From Legionella worsleiensis (GTDB lineage: Bacteria > Pseudomonadota > Gammaproteobacteria > Legionellales > Legionellaceae): a DNA stretch of 64,000 nucleotides. The notes under the pieces are model-generated. The model searched no databases. It had not been told where the DNA came from and was given only the letters and a program-made list of their open reading frames with translations. Positions 1 through 8,623 of this stretch are shown here, piece by piece. The stretch lies in contig NZ_LNZC01000003.1 in the NCBI RefSeq assembly GCF_001467535.1, forward strand, positions 1 to 64,000. Reading direction: 5' to 3'. Position numbers and translations under genes: made by a program. Position 1 is the first letter of the stretch; every line of letters starts with the position of its first letter.

Positions 1-65
1 AAGATCTCTTCTCCCATCCCAAGTGCCCTTGAGATTAAGCTTTTTTGCTTACACATTAAAGATAC

Positions 66-265
66 AAGCCTTGATGCAGCGCAGGCGGAATCAAGGAATA
101 ACTCTCTAAATTCCCCCGTAGGCTCAAGCACTGAGTTAGCTCAATTTCTGGTTTTTTTTTCTGTTTTTAAATAATAATGAAAACACAATTCTGGCTGGAT
201 TAGATGAGAATTACAGGCGCAGCATATAAAAAACCTTGATTTCGCTATCGCTGCATCAAGGCTAC
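66..265. repeat. MITE-like repeat, copy 1
   Basis: A unit of about 200 bp is bounded by imperfect 32-bp terminal inverted repeats. The left end reads GCCTTGATGCAGCG and the right end CGCTGCATCAAGGC. The interior holds a T-tract and AT-rich DNA with no convincing reading frame. A second copy lies 28 bp downstream in the same orientation. Inverted ends, short length and no coding capacity fit a non-autonomous miniature element, but no target-site duplication is obvious. Confidence 0.7.
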
Positions 266-293
266 AAGGTGTTACTCGTTGATTATTATAAAA

Positions 294-495
294 GTAGCCT
301 TGATGCAGCGCAGGCGGAATCAAGGAATTACTCTCTAAATTCCCTCGTAGGCTCAAGCGTTGAGTTAGCTCAATTTCTGGTTTTTTTTTTCTGTTTTTAA
401 ATAATAATGAAAACACAATACGGGCTGGATTAGATGAGAATTACAGGCGCAGCATATAAAAAACCTTGATTTCGCTAGCGCTGCATCAAGGCTAC
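294..495. repeat. MITE-like repeat, copy 2
   Basis: This is the second copy of the 200-bp unit, nearly identical to the first with scattered substitutions and one extra T in the T-tract. It starts GTAGCCTTGATGCAGCG and ends with the complementary CGCTGCATCAAGGCTAC, so the terminal repeats are better preserved than in copy 1. The high identity suggests recent duplication or transposition. An open frame spanning both copies is an artefact of the repeat. Confidence 0.72.
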
Positions 496-575
496 CAGCT
501 ACTCCAACTCTTTCTTCATACTGATAGGATAAGTAACTTGGAGAGTGGTTAAAAGTGGTTTAATTAAACGAAATA

Positions 576-1085
576 TCATTTTGTTAGTTTTAGAACCAGG
601 TGATTCAGAAAACGGTAACTTTTTTCATAAATTCCTTTTGAACTTGATTCACGAAGCCCTGCTACGTTTAATATTTTAATGTTATGTTGTTTAATCCATT
701 TCATACATTCTGATGTATTTTCTTGGTGTGATAATGACAACGACAGAAGATAATGAGGCTTCTTTTGTCTGAATACTTCGTTAATAGTCACGACAGTACC
801 ATCAGTAATTTTGTCCAGAATTGTTTTATCAGGTATTATAATTAAAGTTCCGTCAGCATCATGAATATTAAACTGTGTTCTCGTGTCGTAGTTCTCTTGC
901 TCACACCCTACAGCAACATCAATTTCTTTTAGCTGATCATAGTGCAAAGGAATGATCCCCAATTCATCGATTCTTCCTTTTGGACACCACCCACCATATG
1001 GAATGTTTTGGTTTATCGCCACATCAAGAGCGGCTCTATCTACACCAGTTTGACCACCCGAAATGATTTTTTTTAATCTATTCAT
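576..1085 (-). CDS. Putative molybdenum carrier / YpsA-like Rossmann protein
   Basis: A 169-residue protein starting at the ATG at 1085, which has GGA seven bases upstream; a TTG eight codons earlier is less likely. The N-terminal IISGGQTGVDRAALD, then GGWCPKGR and the TLIII strand, are typical of the putative molybdenum-carrier family (a Rossmann fold related to YpsA and lysine-decarboxylase-like proteins). The family name rests on remote similarity to a cofactor carrier, and the ligand is not established. It stands alone between the MITE copies and a degraded kinase, which suggests an accessory gene. Confidence 0.75.
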   Translation of the reverse strand: MNRLKKIISGGQTGVDRAALDVAINQNIPYGGWCPKGRIDELGIIPLHYDQLKEIDVAVGCEQENYDTRTQFNIHDADGTLIIIPDKTILDKITDGTVVTINEVFRQKKPHYLLSLSLSHQENTSECMKWIKQHNIKILNVAGLRESSSKGIYEKSYRFLNHLVLKLTK

Positions 1086-1240
1086 AAGTTCCAGTTTTTT
1101 CTCTAACAAGTTGTTTAAAGTATCACTATAACTTTGCAGCTCCGAGACTTAGAGTGTGAAATTAATGTTATTAGTCGCTACAAATAAAGCTTTTTTTGTA
1201 GCTTTCAATTTAGTATTTATTTCACCATGAATAAATCCCA

Positions 1241-2035
1241 TCAAAAACTTCTGGAAAGGTCTATTTGTTGTAACTTTTCAAATGCTTCTCTTGCCGAATA
1301 TCTATCTCTGGGACGTTTTTTAATGCATTTGTTAATTACCGGGCCAAAAAATGCTGACTGTGGATAGGTTGGTTCTGATTTTGTCAAACGTTTACTGAAT
1401 TGGGAACTTGAAACCACTCTTCTATTTCTTTGTTTGTCTTCGTCAAATGCGTTAAGCCTTCCTTGGGTAATTTCCTCCATTGTTCTGTGCGGTATTTGCC
1501 CTGTTGCAATTTCCCAAAGCGTAATTCCAGCACTAAATACGTCAGATTTTAATTCGTTGTTTTCATTTCTTTTACATAAGGCGTGATAAATTTCTGGTGC
1601 AGCATAATCGAGAGTCCCCCCAACGTTACCTTTACGTGTTGCAGCGAAAATATTGCCTATTAAGGGTAAAGTTACCTGGTCTATTCTTTTGGCAATCCCA
1701 AAATCGCTAATTTTCAGTTTAATATAGGGATCGTCAGTCAGTCTGTCGATTAATAAATTTTCTGTTTTAATATCTTGATGATTAATGCCCTCTCGAGTAA
1801 AGTGGGTTGCTGTTAAACAGTGCAAGTAAGCAATTCCCTCGAGTAACTGTCTGGCAAGCGATAACTTGGTATTCCAGGATAAGCTTGAGTTTTTATTCAA
1901 CAAATCACGAACAGTCCCTTGCATTAATTCCATTATAATCCATCTCATGTCACCAACATCAAGTGAGCAATGGAATTTTATAATATTAGGATGAGAGTTA
2001 GCCTCTTTCAATAATTTAATTTCATGCTGCTGCAT
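1241..2035 (-). CDS. Ser/Thr protein kinase domain, N-lobe separated by an in-frame stop
   Basis: From the first ATG (2035) this is 264 residues of a eukaryotic-like protein kinase. It has a catalytic-loop HQD (86-88) with Asn93, DFG (111-113), APE (146-148) and the helix-F motif SDVFSAG. The ATP-binding N-lobe, with a glycine loop LGGGSFSTV and the VAVK lysine, is encoded in the same frame at 2036-2146. It contains no ATG, GTG or TTG and directly follows a TAA (2147-2149) that ends the upstream membrane segment. The ancestral gene was therefore probably one membrane-anchored kinase running from 2356 to 1241. As it stands, the kinase is either inactive or made by read-through or non-canonical initiation. 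Confidence 0.75.
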   Translation of the reverse strand: MQQHEIKLLKEANSHPNIIKFHCSLDVGDMRWIIMELMQGTVRDLLNKNSSLSWNTKLSLARQLLEGIAYLHCLTATHFTREGINHQDIKTENLLIDRLTDDPYIKLKISDFGIAKRIDQVTLPLIGNIFAATRKGNVGGTLDYAAPEIYHALCKRNENNELKSDVFSAGITLWEIATGQIPHRTMEEITQGRLNAFDEDKQRNRRVVSSSQFSKRLTKSEPTYPQSAFFGPVINKCIKKRPRDRYSAREAFEKLQQIDLSRSF

Positions 2036-2146
2036 GATATTAAATTCTATTGTGTTGGGTATCTTAACTGCTACCGGATTTCCATCAAGCTGATACTGAA
2101 ATACGGTGCTAAAACTACCGCCTCCCAGTTTTTTATAAGGGCCAAT

Positions 2147-2356
2147 TTAAAAGCGCCCGTCATCAACACAGAATTTTTGATAAGGACTGATTAAAGAAGG
2201 ATTTTGGTCAATGGGGTCTTCTTGATTTGAGAACAATACCCCTTGTCTGATGCAGTAAATGCTTATACAGATAATACTGCTGGCAGCTAAAATACTTAAT
2301 GTGATTACCAGCAGATCAGCGCTAAAAAAGCTTTCGATCAAGGACGAAAAGAACAT
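2147..2356 (-). CDS. Membrane-anchor segment of the split receptor kinase
   Basis: A 69-residue protein with one strong transmembrane helix (about residues 14-37, rich in Leu, Ile and Ala) and a short cytoplasmic tail ending DDGRF. It shares the reading frame of the kinase lobe immediately downstream. Across the stop the sequence reads DGRF-stop-IGPYKKLGGG, just as a juxtamembrane linker would run into a kinase glycine loop. A single substitution of a sense codon such as AAA or CAA to TAA would explain the split. On its own this fragment has no evident function. Confidence 0.55.
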   Translation of the reverse strand: MFFSSLIESFFSADLLVITLSILAASSIICISIYCIRQGVLFSNQEDPIDQNPSLISPYQKFCVDDGRF

Positions 2357-2722
2357 GATACAACTCCTTTTGAATTACGAAAAATAAGTGCCTGTGATGT
2401 AAGAGGTATTTGAAATAATGCTTAGGATGGTATTGAAAATCCACGGTCATTGTTACTACCACGTTTATATGACGTTTACGCAGGCGGGCCACTTTTTTAT
2501 TAGATGCATTCCTTTGTGTACTGTTTAATAACAAATGGTAGATGCCCAACTAAGCTGATATACTAACAGCGGAGTAACTGCAATGGAAGCTTAGGCAAGG
2601 AATCTAACTAGCTCTAATATTTTTAAATAAAAAAATGTAGACTAAAGCGTTACAACGCTACCAGGCAAAAATACTGCTCTGGCTTATATAACTATACTCA
2701 GGTAGACATAAGGATTGTGGCT
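2357..2722. other. Intergenic region between divergent genes
   Basis: About 365 bp separate the minus-strand kinase locus from the plus-strand Lcl-domain gene. It probably holds both promoters, but I see no convincing -35/-10 pair. A short reverse open frame here has no recognisable features and overlaps the anchor segment, so I do not call it. Confidence 0.5.
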
Positions 2723-4255
2723 ATGCATAAACTCCAGGGTTTCAATTTTAGACTGGTGATAAGTACTTTTTTTCTTTTTTTCTTTCTCTGCTTCGTGTCA
2801 AGTGCGCAGGCAGGCATACCGGTATGGACTTTTTCGCCACTCACTGCAACTGATCTGACTGTATCCCGAGGAAGTACGGAGCAGGTGGTTTATACCGTTC
2901 ACAATCAATCGACCAGCTCTAAAAGGCTGTTTATGAAAAATATTCCAGGAATAACCCAAACACAACCTTGCCAACTTCCCGCAAAAGGAACGTGTACATT
3001 AACTCTTATTATTAATGGTTCCGCATTACAGGGAGATGTTTTAGGCGGTCCTATTTTATGTCAACAGGGCAACAGTTTGATGTGTTATCGCCCCAGTGAG
3101 GGGGCTCAATTACGCATTCGGCTGACAGATCAACCACCTGTTATTCGTTATTCTGTTCTTTCTGTGGCAGGCGCAAATGGAGCCATTACCCCTGCGGGAC
3201 CTCTGCTAGTCAATGAAGGATCCAGTCTTGCGTTTACTGCAACGCCTAATGCCAACTTTGGTGTGGATCAGTGGTTTTTAGACGGTAATGTAGTGCAAAA
3301 TGGCGGCGTAAGTTATCAGTTGAATAACATTCAGGCCAATCATACCGTTGAAGTTACCTTTAATCAGACCACTTTGTCGCCTCTGACCCAAGATCTCGTT
3401 TTATCAATTAACAGCACACCGCCCACTTCTGATCCGGCTTTGGTGGGTAATCCACGCATCATTCGTATTCAGAACACAGGTACCGTAGATGCCCAAAATG
3501 TTCAGGTGAGTCCAACGGCATTTCCGGCTGGCACTTCAATCACGAGCAATACCTGCACTGGCACACTTAATGCCGGAGCAACCTGCGATGTCACGATTAC
3601 TCCGGGCGGCACGGCCAGTTCTAATGTAAGTGCAACCGCCTGTAACACAGCACCAGGAAGTGTTGCAGTTCCGACCATAGTAACGATTAGTGCGGATAAT
3701 GCAGCACCTGTAGACATTAATGTATCGATTCTGGGGTATGGGTGTATTTATGAGGGGGGGTATTTGTTTGCTGTGGATGATACAACGCCGAATACGGGCA
3801 GTATTGGTGGAAAAGTGGCAGCATTGACTGACGAAGTACCAGACTATCAGTGGGCTACCGTTTTCGATAATACGGCAGCAAACAGCCTTCTTGATGGATT
3901 AACTAACACCAATGCGCTTACCGCCCCGATAGGCCAATATCCTGCTGCACAAATTTGTTTTAACAAGATAGATCAAGGGTTAACTGATTGGTTCTTACCG
4001 GCGATTTGCGAGTTGGGTCGTTTTGTTGGGATTAATACCAATGCGGGTTGCGGTAATGCAAGACCCAATTTATATTCCACCTTGCATGTGAAAGGATTAG
4101 GTAATTTTGCGGGAGTCATTTACTGGAGTTCTTCGGAGTATGTACTTATACCGGCAACCAGTGCCTGGGCGCAGTTCTTTGGTTTTGGTGATCAGTTTTT
4201 TAACAGTAAGGCTATCAGCAGTCGAGTGAGATGTATTCGAACCTTTACCCCTTAA
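2723..4255 (+). CDS. Secreted protein with InlB-B-like repeat and C-terminal Lcl (DUF1566) domain
   Basis: About 510 residues. The ATG at 2723 has AAGGA eight bases upstream; the GTG two codons earlier is too close to it. A signal peptide ends near the AQA at residues 28-30. A Cys-containing beta-rich region follows. The segment beginning YSVLSVAGANG and containing NHTVEVTF resembles a divergent InlB B-repeat. The C-terminal 170 residues, with VDDTTPNTGSIGGK, WFLPAICELG and YWSSSEY, and ending VRCIRTF, match the Lcl C-terminal/DUF1566 fold seen in Legionella collagen-like and other secreted adhesins. An extracellular or surface role is likely; the binding partner is unknown. Confidence 0.78.
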   Translation: MHKLQGFNFRLVISTFFLFFFLCFVSSAQAGIPVWTFSPLTATDLTVSRGSTEQVVYTVHNQSTSSKRLFMKNIPGITQTQPCQLPAKGTCTLTLIINGSALQGDVLGGPILCQQGNSLMCYRPSEGAQLRIRLTDQPPVIRYSVLSVAGANGAITPAGPLLVNEGSSLAFTATPNANFGVDQWFLDGNVVQNGGVSYQLNNIQANHTVEVTFNQTTLSPLTQDLVLSINSTPPTSDPALVGNPRIIRIQNTGTVDAQNVQVSPTAFPAGTSITSNTCTGTLNAGATCDVTITPGGTASSNVSATACNTAPGSVAVPTIVTISADNAAPVDINVSILGYGCIYEGGYLFAVDDTTPNTGSIGGKVAALTDEVPDYQWATVFDNTAANSLLDGLTNTNALTAPIGQYPAAQICFNKIDQGLTDWFLPAICELGRFVGINTNAGCGNARPNLYSTLHVKGLGNFAGVIYWSSSEYVLIPATSAWAQFFGFGDQFFNSKAISSRVRCIRTFTP

Positions 4256-4354
4256 ATGGTTCACCAGCCTGGTTATTGGGCGCAGCCTTTAAGCTTTAAT
4301 CCCATTAACCTGTATTAAGTGGTGAATACGATCGCATCATCACTTAAAATTAAT

Positions 4355-4386
4355 CGTCTAACCCATTATTGGTTATGGGTTAGACG
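4355..4386 (-). terminator. Hairpin between convergent genes
   Basis: A perfect 12-bp stem (CGTCTAACCCAT pairing with ATGGGTTAGACG) with an 8-base loop lies between the Lcl-domain gene and ssb, which converge. On the minus strand it is followed by an AT-rich stretch containing TTTT, so it may end both transcripts. Confidence 0.6.
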
Positions 4387-4395
4387 CTATTCGTA

Positions 4396-4875
4396 TTAAA
4401 AAGGAATATCATCATCCAATTCATCAAAGGCATCCTGAGCGGCTTGTGCCGGTTGTTGCCTGTTGTTGTTTTGATATTGAGATGGTGCAGATTGTTGTTG
4501 CGTTTGGGGCATATCGTCGTAAGATGGTCCGCTGGTGCCTTTGCTGTCAAGCATTTGTATGTCAGACGCAATAATTTCTGTAGTGTATCTATCCTGACCT
4601 TGCTGGTCTTGCCACTTACGAGTACGTAAACTGCCTTCTACATAAAGTTTTGAACCTTTGCGAAGGTATTCACCAGCGATTTCGCCTAATCGATTAAAAC
4701 AGACTACTCGATGCCATTCGGTTCTGTCTTGCTTTTCACCTGTTGTTTTGTCCTTCCAGGACTCACTGGTCGCTATAGATAACGTAGTGACGGCATTTCC
4801 ATTAGGTAAATAGCGAACTTCTGGATCACCACCTACATTACCAACCAAGATGACTTTGTTTATTCCTCTTGCCAT
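4396..4875 (-). CDS. ssb: Single-stranded DNA-binding protein
   Basis: A 159-residue SSB. The N-terminal OB fold begins [18 protein letters not shown] and includes TEWHRVV and [12 protein letters not shown] Gln/Asn/Pro-rich linker follows, then the acidic tip DDDIPF that recruits partner proteins. It binds ssDNA as a tetramer during replication, recombination and repair. The start is supported by AGGAG upstream of the ATG. Length and architecture are normal for gammaproteobacteria. Confidence 0.97.
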   Translation of the reverse strand: MARGINKVILVGNVGGDPEVRYLPNGNAVTTLSIATSESWKDKTTGEKQDRTEWHRVVCFNRLGEIAGEYLRKGSKLYVEGSLRTRKWQDQQGQDRYTTEIIASDIQMLDSKGTSGPSYDDMPQTQQQSAPSQYQNNNRQQPAQAAQDAFDELDDDIPF

Positions 4876-4948
4876 AGTTTATCTCCTGTATGCGAAAGTT
4901 AGAGAGTATGATTATACCTAAATAAAGGATCATTGCGTAGCAACTGTT

Positions 4949-6325
4949 TTAAATTAAACCGGTATTGTTTTGATCTGCTGAGACAATCTGTTCCGCCGAA
5001 CCAGGTTGGTACTGGTCTTTGGCTATGCGAACATAAATAACCTGTTCTTCTTGAGCAATAACCACCTCTTTGACCCCCTTTACCTGCAACAACTCTTTGA
5101 TAAGAGCATCACTGGTGCCAATTGGAGGCGAGTAATGCAGAATCAGGGTAGAAAGATAAACATTCGGTTTCATGTAAACGGCCACACTTAGCCAGATCAT
5201 ACCTATAAGAGCATTGATCATGAATATACTCTGACTGCTGTGCCATTGGTACAATATTCCTGCCAAAGAACCGCCAACAAAAATTCCTAAAAACTGGCTG
5301 GTGGAATAAATGCCCATAGCCGTTCCTTTAGTATTGGGATTGGCTTGTTTTGATATCAGTGAGGGTAAGCTTGCTTCCAGAATGTTAAATGCTATGAAGT
5401 AGACGAACATCAACAGGCAAAGGCTGTACCAATCCTGGCAGGTAAATGCCAAAAGGAACTGTGTTGCAGTAGCAAAAACAACCGCTAATAAAAACACTGT
5501 TTTCATTAATTTTTTCTTTTCAGCCAGGACTATAAACGGCACCATTACGATGAATGAAAAGAGCATCAAGGGTAAATAAAAATGCCATTGTTGGGTTAAA
5601 TGCCCTTGCTTAATATGATGGCCGAGCAAAATGGGTACAGCAAAAAAAGTTGAGGTTAATATAAAATGCTGGCAAAAAATACCCACATTAAGTCTTTGTA
5701 AATGTCGGTTACTGATGACTGGTTTTAATAAAGAAAGAGATGCTTCACTGTCTGCGTGAAAACATTCTTTCACTGGATTGGGTATGACCAGATGCAGTAA
5801 AATAATTCCTGAACATGCTAAAAAGGCGGTGAGGTAGAATATTCCTGACAAGCCATAGTAGTGAGAAAGTGCGGGGCTTATCACCATTGCCAGACTAAAG
5901 GAAATACCTATGGTCATGCCGATTACTGCCATTGCTTTAGTGCGTTGTTCGTCTGGTGTTAAATCAGCCAGCAAGGCGATAAGTACACTACCTACCGCAC
6001 CAGTGCCCTGAAGAGTTCGAGCCAGTATCATCCCGTATATAGAATCGGTCATAGCGCCCAGTAAACTGCCCAGTGCAAACAATAATAAACCGAAGGTAAT
6101 TACTGGTTTTCTGCCAAAGGTATCAGAGAGCATACCAAATGGCATTTGCAATAAGCCTTGTGTTAATCCGTATCCGCCCAAGGCAAAACCGATGAGCGTT
6201 GGTGTAGCGCCCTGCAGGTTTTCTGCATATACAGAAAATACTGGTATGAGCAGAAATAATCCTAACATGCGAAAGGAGAAAATCGCAGCAATTGGAAAAA
6301 CTGTTTTTGACCAGGAAAATTTCAT
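4949..6325 (-). CDS. yajR: MFS transporter of the YajR type
   Basis: A 458-residue major facilitator with 12 predicted membrane helices and the MFS motif A (GMLSDTFGRKP) between helices 2 and 3. After the last helix, residues about 395-440 form a ferredoxin-like module (LIKELLQVKGVKEVVIA followed by IYVRI), the YAM domain that distinguishes YajR from other drug:H+ antiporters. The length matches E. coli YajR (about 454). The substrate is unknown. It is downstream of ssb in the opposite order of transcription (yajR then ssb) and divergent from the fatty-acid operon. Confidence 0.85.
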   Translation of the reverse strand: MKFSWSKTVFPIAAIFSFRMLGLFLLIPVFSVYAENLQGATPTLIGFALGGYGLTQGLLQMPFGMLSDTFGRKPVITFGLLLFALGSLLGAMTDSIYGMILARTLQGTGAVGSVLIALLADLTPDEQRTKAMAVIGMTIGISFSLAMVISPALSHYYGLSGIFYLTAFLACSGIILLHLVIPNPVKECFHADSEASLSLLKPVISNRHLQRLNVGIFCQHFILTSTFFAVPILLGHHIKQGHLTQQWHFYLPLMLFSFIVMVPFIVLAEKKKLMKTVFLLAVVFATATQFLLAFTCQDWYSLCLLMFVYFIAFNILEASLPSLISKQANPNTKGTAMGIYSTSQFLGIFVGGSLAGILYQWHSSQSIFMINALIGMIWLSVAVYMKPNVYLSTLILHYSPPIGTSDALIKELLQVKGVKEVVIAQEEQVIYVRIAKDQYQPGSAEQIVSADQNNTGLI

Positions 6326-6417
6326 TGATACGCATAATAAATAGAGTGATGTGCAAATGGTACAAAGTTAAAGCGTCAGAAACAAGGTATTTTACTCTTC
6401 CAACAGGTATTGGATCA

Positions 6418-6446
6418 TTGACAGATTTTAATATTCCCGGTAGTTT
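6418..6446 (+). promoter_or_regulatory. Candidate sigma-70 promoter for the fatty-acid operon
   Basis: A consensus TTGACA (6418-6423) is followed after 17 bases by TAGTTT (6441-6446), which is a weak -10. It lies 30 bases upstream of the FabL-like start codon, in the gap divergent from yajR. The -35 and the spacing are good and the -10 poor, so this is only a candidate. Confidence 0.45.
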
Positions 6447-6475
6447 GGTGCCTTTTTATACTAGAGGAACACTCT

Positions 6476-7231
6476 ATGAGTTCTGTATTTGCAGGAAAAG
6501 TAGCATTAATCACTGGTGGTGCACGAGGTATAGGAAAAGCGACGGCGCTTAAACTCGCTCAAGCAGGAAGTGATGTTGCTATTGTCTATTACAACAGTTC
6601 TGATGAAGCCCAGGCACTGGTTAGAGAGATAGAAAATTTAGGTCGTAAATGTGTCGCACTGCAAGCCAATGTTGCAGATCATCAATCGGTTAAAGAGTTG
6701 TTTACTCAGTTTAGAGTTCATTTCAATCGTCTTGATTTTCTCGTCAGTAACGCTGCCAGCGGGGTATTGAAGCCAGCATTAAAGATGTCTACCAAACATT
6801 TTCGGTGGTGCATGGAAACCAATGCTTTAGCTTTGAATCATCTGGTAAGTGAAGGCCATGAGTTAATGCCTAAAAACAGCAGGGTGATTGCTTTATCCAG
6901 TTTGGGGGCGTCCAGGGCAATACCCAATTACGCTTTTATTGGTGCGTCCAAAGCAGCTCTTGAGGCATTGGTTCGTTCCTTGAGTTTGGAGTTGGCTCCT
7001 TTGGGCATCACTGTAAATACTGTTTCTGCAGGAGTTGTGGATACGGATGCGCTAAAACATTTCCCCAATAGAGAACAATTGCTCGATGAATACCAGTCTC
7101 ATGCTCTTGCTGATAGACCATTAACACCCCAAGATGTCGCTGATGCAGTATATCTTCTTTGTTTACCGGAAGCCGCAATGATTAATGCGCATACGTTGTT
7201 TGTAGACGCTGGGTACAGCAAGGTTGGATAA
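6476..7231 (+). CDS. fabL: Enoyl-ACP reductase III (FabL-type SDR)
   Basis: A 251-residue short-chain dehydrogenase with the TGGARGIG nucleotide loop near residue 14. Similarity to Bacillus FabL is unusually specific: NAASGVLKPA, SSLGASR, SKAALEALVRSLSLELAP and TDALKHFPNRE all have direct counterparts. FabL reduces the enoyl-ACP double bond at the end of each fatty-acid elongation cycle with NADPH. AGAGGAAC precedes the ATG by eight bases. It heads an operon of ACP, dehydratase, two condensing enzymes and an acyltransferase, so it probably serves that dedicated elongation system rather than bulk synthesis. Confidence 0.8.
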   Translation: MSSVFAGKVALITGGARGIGKATALKLAQAGSDVAIVYYNSSDEAQALVREIENLGRKCVALQANVADHQSVKELFTQFRVHFNRLDFLVSNAASGVLKPALKMSTKHFRWCMETNALALNHLVSEGHELMPKNSRVIALSSLGASRAIPNYAFIGASKAALEALVRSLSLELAPLGITVNTVSAGVVDTDALKHFPNREQLLDEYQSHALADRPLTPQDVADAVYLLCLPEAAMINAHTLFVDAGYSKVG

Positions 7232-7315
7232 AGCAACGTGATATATAGATGAATAATGAACTTTTTATGATATAATTTCTGGCTTTGTGAACTTGGTTAG
7301 TACTGGGGAAGAATT

Positions 7316-7729
7316 ATGAATGTAGCTGGCGTTTACCCTAAGGTTAGGGAAATTATTGCTGATGTATTGGTTATTGATGCTGAAGAAGTCTCTTTGAACA
7401 GTCGATTGATTACCGACTTGGGTGCAGAGTCTATTGATTTTCTTGATTTGGTTTTTCAACTGGAAAAAGAATTTAAAATTAAAATCCCACGTGGTCAATT
7501 GGAAAAAAACGCCAGGGGCGAACTGGCAGAAGATGAGTTTGAAAAAGGTGGTACGCTAACCCCAGCAGGACTGGATGCCTTAAAAAATTATTTAAGTGAA
7601 GTTCCGGCGGAGCAATTTAAATCAAACATGAAAGTGAATGAAATTCCCATGCTGTTTACTGTGGAAACATTTTGTAAACTGGTCGTTTCTGCAGTGAATG
7701 AGCAACAAAGTGCGGAAATTGTTGCCTGA
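7316..7729 (+). CDS. acpXL: Specialised acyl carrier protein (AcpXL-like)
   Basis: A 137-residue carrier, longer than a housekeeping ACP. The phosphopantetheine site is Ser39 in GAESIDFLDL. The sequence around it and KEFKIKIP resemble AcpXL, the rhizobial carrier of very long chain fatty acids for lipid A. A C-terminal extension (residues about 70-137) follows the four-helix core. GGGGAAG lies ahead of the ATG, and the stop codon overlaps the next start by one base. It would shuttle the growing chain between the downstream enzymes. An 84-bp gap upstream contains TATAAT at 7271-7276, a possible internal promoter. Confidence 0.82.
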   Translation: MNVAGVYPKVREIIADVLVIDAEEVSLNSRLITDLGAESIDFLDLVFQLEKEFKIKIPRGQLEKNARGELAEDEFEKGGTLTPAGLDALKNYLSEVPAEQFKSNMKVNEIPMLFTVETFCKLVVSAVNEQQSAEIVA

Positions 7730-8619
7730 TGCGCTTTTTATTTGTTGACAGAATTGTTCAATTATCCCCTGGCGAGTCCGTTAGGGGGATCAAACACATT
7801 ACCCGAGATGATACCTACCTCACTGTTGATGAGTATGGTAAAGCGTGCTTCATTCCCTCGTTAATTGGTGAAACTCTGGGGCAACTAGCTGCCTGGAATG
7901 TGATGCAGCATAATGATTTTATGTTTCGGCCTGTAGCCGGTGTTGTTGCCAGTGCATGCCTGCATCGCCCGGCCTATGTTGGTGAGACGTTGTTGCTTGA
8001 GTCTTATATTGACGCTTTGGATGACTCGGCAGTTCAGTATCACAGTACCGCACGAGTGGGTGACGAGTTGGTTTTTAGTATTGATGGCGCATTAGGGCCA
8101 TTATTGCCTATGACTGATTTTATCGGCATTGAAGTCATCAAACAGCAATTTGCTGAAATTTTTCATCCCGGAGAGTGGGCTGAAGTGTGTGCCAGGAATT
8201 CTGTGATTGCTCATGCGGAACAAACCATCCATGGTCCCGTTGTTGCTCCTTTGATGTTTGATAGTATTCTGGCTAGCGAAGCTGGGGTCAGTATCAGCGC
8301 TGAAAAAAGAATTTCTCTTGCCGCCCCATATTTTGCGGATCATTTTCCCAGAAAACCCGTTCTGCCAATGACAGTGTTGTTGGAATGCAAGTTAAATCTG
8401 GCGAAGGAGTTTATGGTTAGGGCGGGTTTTCCTGTAGCCTATCAGGTATGTGAGTTGCGAAAAATAAAAATGAATGATTTCGTTCTTCCTGGCGATGTGG
8501 TGGTATGTCATGCCAAAGTGAAGCAACATACGAATGAAGAACTCATTTTGACTTATCGTAGTGAGGTTAATGGAAAAAGAGTTTGTGTTGTTGAAGTAGT
8601 GCTTAAACCAAAAGGTTAA
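7729..8619 (+). CDS. 3-hydroxyacyl-ACP dehydratase, double hotdog (FabZ-like)
   Basis: A 296-residue protein, twice the usual FabZ length, apparently two hotdog folds in tandem. The second half has the catalytic motif DHFPRKPVLPMTVLLE, with the His and Glu of FabZ. In the first half the matching stretch (FIPSLIGETLGQLAAW) keeps a Glu but lacks the His, so it may be structural or form a pseudo-dimer. Dehydration of 3-hydroxyacyl-ACP is the expected reaction. Its place between the AcpXL-like carrier and the KAS pair matches fabZXL in rhizobial very-long-chain clusters. Confidence 0.72.
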   Translation: MRFLFVDRIVQLSPGESVRGIKHITRDDTYLTVDEYGKACFIPSLIGETLGQLAAWNVMQHNDFMFRPVAGVVASACLHRPAYVGETLLLESYIDALDDSAVQYHSTARVGDELVFSIDGALGPLLPMTDFIGIEVIKQQFAEIFHPGEWAEVCARNSVIAHAEQTIHGPVVAPLMFDSILASEAGVSISAEKRISLAAPYFADHFPRKPVLPMTVLLECKLNLAKEFMVRAGFPVAYQVCELRKIKMNDFVLPGDVVVCHAKVKQHTNEELILTYRSEVNGKRVCVVEVVLKPKG

Positions 8620-8623
8620 TATC

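Noticed and set aside
141-416. 91-codon reverse open frame
   Set aside because: It runs across both copies of the non-coding repeat and repeats itself; no ribosome-binding site or protein features.
2322-2549. 75-codon reverse open frame upstream of the kinase locus
   Set aside because: Overlaps the membrane-anchor segment in another frame and has no domain, start signal or plausible composition.
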